Source of the DNA: CSP1-5 sp964348275 | GTDB lineage: Bacteria > Methylomirabilota > Methylomirabilia > Methylomirabilales > CSP1-5 | Length of the DNA: 13,193 nt | Direction of reading: 5' to 3' | Assembly: GCA_964348275.1 (NCBI GenBank) | Contig: CAYGBT010000070.1 | Location: 1 to 13,193, forward strand | Part shown: positions 12,960-13,193 of the stretch, piece after piece | How the letters are laid out: each line of letters begins with the position of its first letter | How positions within the stretch are numbered: position 1 is the stretch's first letter | Translations under genes and position numbers: made by a program | Notes under the pieces: model-generated | What the model was told of the DNA's origin: nothing | Database searches by the model: none | Seen by the model: only the letters and a program-made list of their open reading frames with translations

Positions 12960-13091
12960 ACATAGCACGGTGCTCGTCCTGCGGTGCACGTCGTGCTTCG
13001 ACCTTGAATCGTTCTCAGCCATCTCGAAGATCCTGCTTGACATCCTTGCGGAGTATCAGGTAGTAGGTGCCTTATCCGACTAAGAAAACAA
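12960..13091. other. Intergenic stretch before the IclR-type gene, no supported gene
   Basis: A reading frame (ending at a TAA, 13081-13083) crosses this 132-bp stretch, but it has no start of its own and no family I recognise. A TTGACA at 13037-13042 could be a -35 element for the downstream gene, yet no good -10 hexamer lies 16 to 18 bases further on. Confidence 0.3.
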
Positions 13092-13108
13092 TTTTCGCTA
13101 TACGAAAA
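13092..13108. promoter_or_regulatory. Perfect 17-bp palindrome, candidate IclR-family operator
   Basis: TTTTCG (13092-13097) and CGAAAA (13103-13108) are exact inverted repeats around CTATA. The site is 17 bases upstream of the start of an IclR-like gene. Many IclR-type regulators control their own gene through TTCG/CGAA-type palindromes of this size, so autoregulation is a reasonable inference. The surrounding 25 bases are AT-rich compared with the rest of the window. Confidence 0.6.
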
Positions 13109-13125
13109 CCATCCCGGATCAGCGA

Positions 13126-13193
13126 ATGGCGACCGAGAGACGAAAAGGCAGGACCCCCCGGGTGCACTCGGTCCTCCGGGCCTTGACCCTGTT
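13126..13193 (+). CDS. IclR-family transcriptional regulator (N-terminal fragment, cut by window)
   Basis: Only 22 codons are visible from the ATG at 13126. After a basic lead (ATERRKGRTPR) the sequence VHSVLRALTL matches the opening of the IclR winged-helix domain, which usually reads like V.S..RAL.LL. The IclR-like palindrome just upstream supports the call. Family members sense small acids or aromatic compounds and act as repressors or activators of adjacent catabolic operons. It could regulate the GlcD-type gene upstream or an operon beyond the window. The fragment is too short for full certainty. Confidence 0.6.
   Translation, partial: MATERRKGRTPRVHSVLRALTL

Noticed and set aside
12965..12996. 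GCACG and CGTGC arms as a terminator after the GlcD-type gene.
   Set aside because: Only five base pairs with a 22-base loop and no T-run after it.
12829..13083. An 84-codon plus-strand frame crossing the end of the GlcD-type gene.
   Set aside because: Its first third overlaps glcD in another frame and crosses the heptamer array; the tail has no recognisable domain and no separate start.

Overview
This is a GC-rich (about 60% by eye), gene-dense bacterial chromosomal segment. It carries a long minus-strand cluster for lipoic acid synthesis and the pyruvate dehydrogenase (PDH) complex, with a short plus-strand block to its right. The taxon cannot be fixed from sequence alone. The gene content (plastid/cyanobacterial-like PDH E1 subunits, an archaeal-type phosphoglycerate mutase, split complex I genes, abundant short intergenic repeats) suits an uncultured, metagenome-type lineage such as NC10/Methylomirabilota or a relative. 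I hold that only as a weak inference. No phage, CRISPR, tRNA, rRNA or insertion-sequence genes are visible.

Left edge, minus strand: an AzlC-family amino-acid exporter subunit (1-703, runs off the window), then a well-formed intrinsic terminator (829-860) that closes the main cluster. Read in its transcription direction (right to left), the cluster is lipA (10261-9272), nuoC (9330-8821), nuoI (8719-8231), an ApgM-type phosphoglycerate mutase (8118-6916), pdhA (6748-5744), pdhB (5724-4738), pdhC (4672-3452), lpdA (3402-2008), lipB (1912-1211) and a small TPR protein (1198-881). LipB and LipA make the lipoyl group that PDH E2 needs, PDH makes acetyl-CoA and NADH, and NuoC/NuoI belong to the NADH-oxidising complex. 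ApgM supplies the glycolytic step upstream of pyruvate. The set therefore reads as one carbon-to-respiration module with its own cofactor supply. A good sigma-70-like promoter lies just upstream of lipA.

Right side, plus strand: a J-domain co-chaperone (10397-11227) is divergent from lipA, with a promoter so close to the ATG that the mRNA would be leaderless or nearly so. A GlcD-type FAD-linked oxidase (11438-12916) follows, then the first 22 codons of an IclR-family regulator (13126 to the window end), preceded by a perfect 17-bp operator-like palindrome.

The most unusual feature is non-coding. Five of the gene-to-gene gaps hold degenerate tandem arrays of 7-base units of several sequence types (GTTCACR, GGACNTC, CTCTCGA-like, GTNCCCA-like). 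In each such gap an array starts within 0 to 7 bases of an upstream gene's stop codon. One forms a near-perfect 27-bp hairpin between nuoC and nuoI, and another runs 15 units in unbroken 7-nt register through different unit types. A second repeat type, a two-copy GAGCCYGTCGAASGG element, sits in frame inside the J-domain gene.
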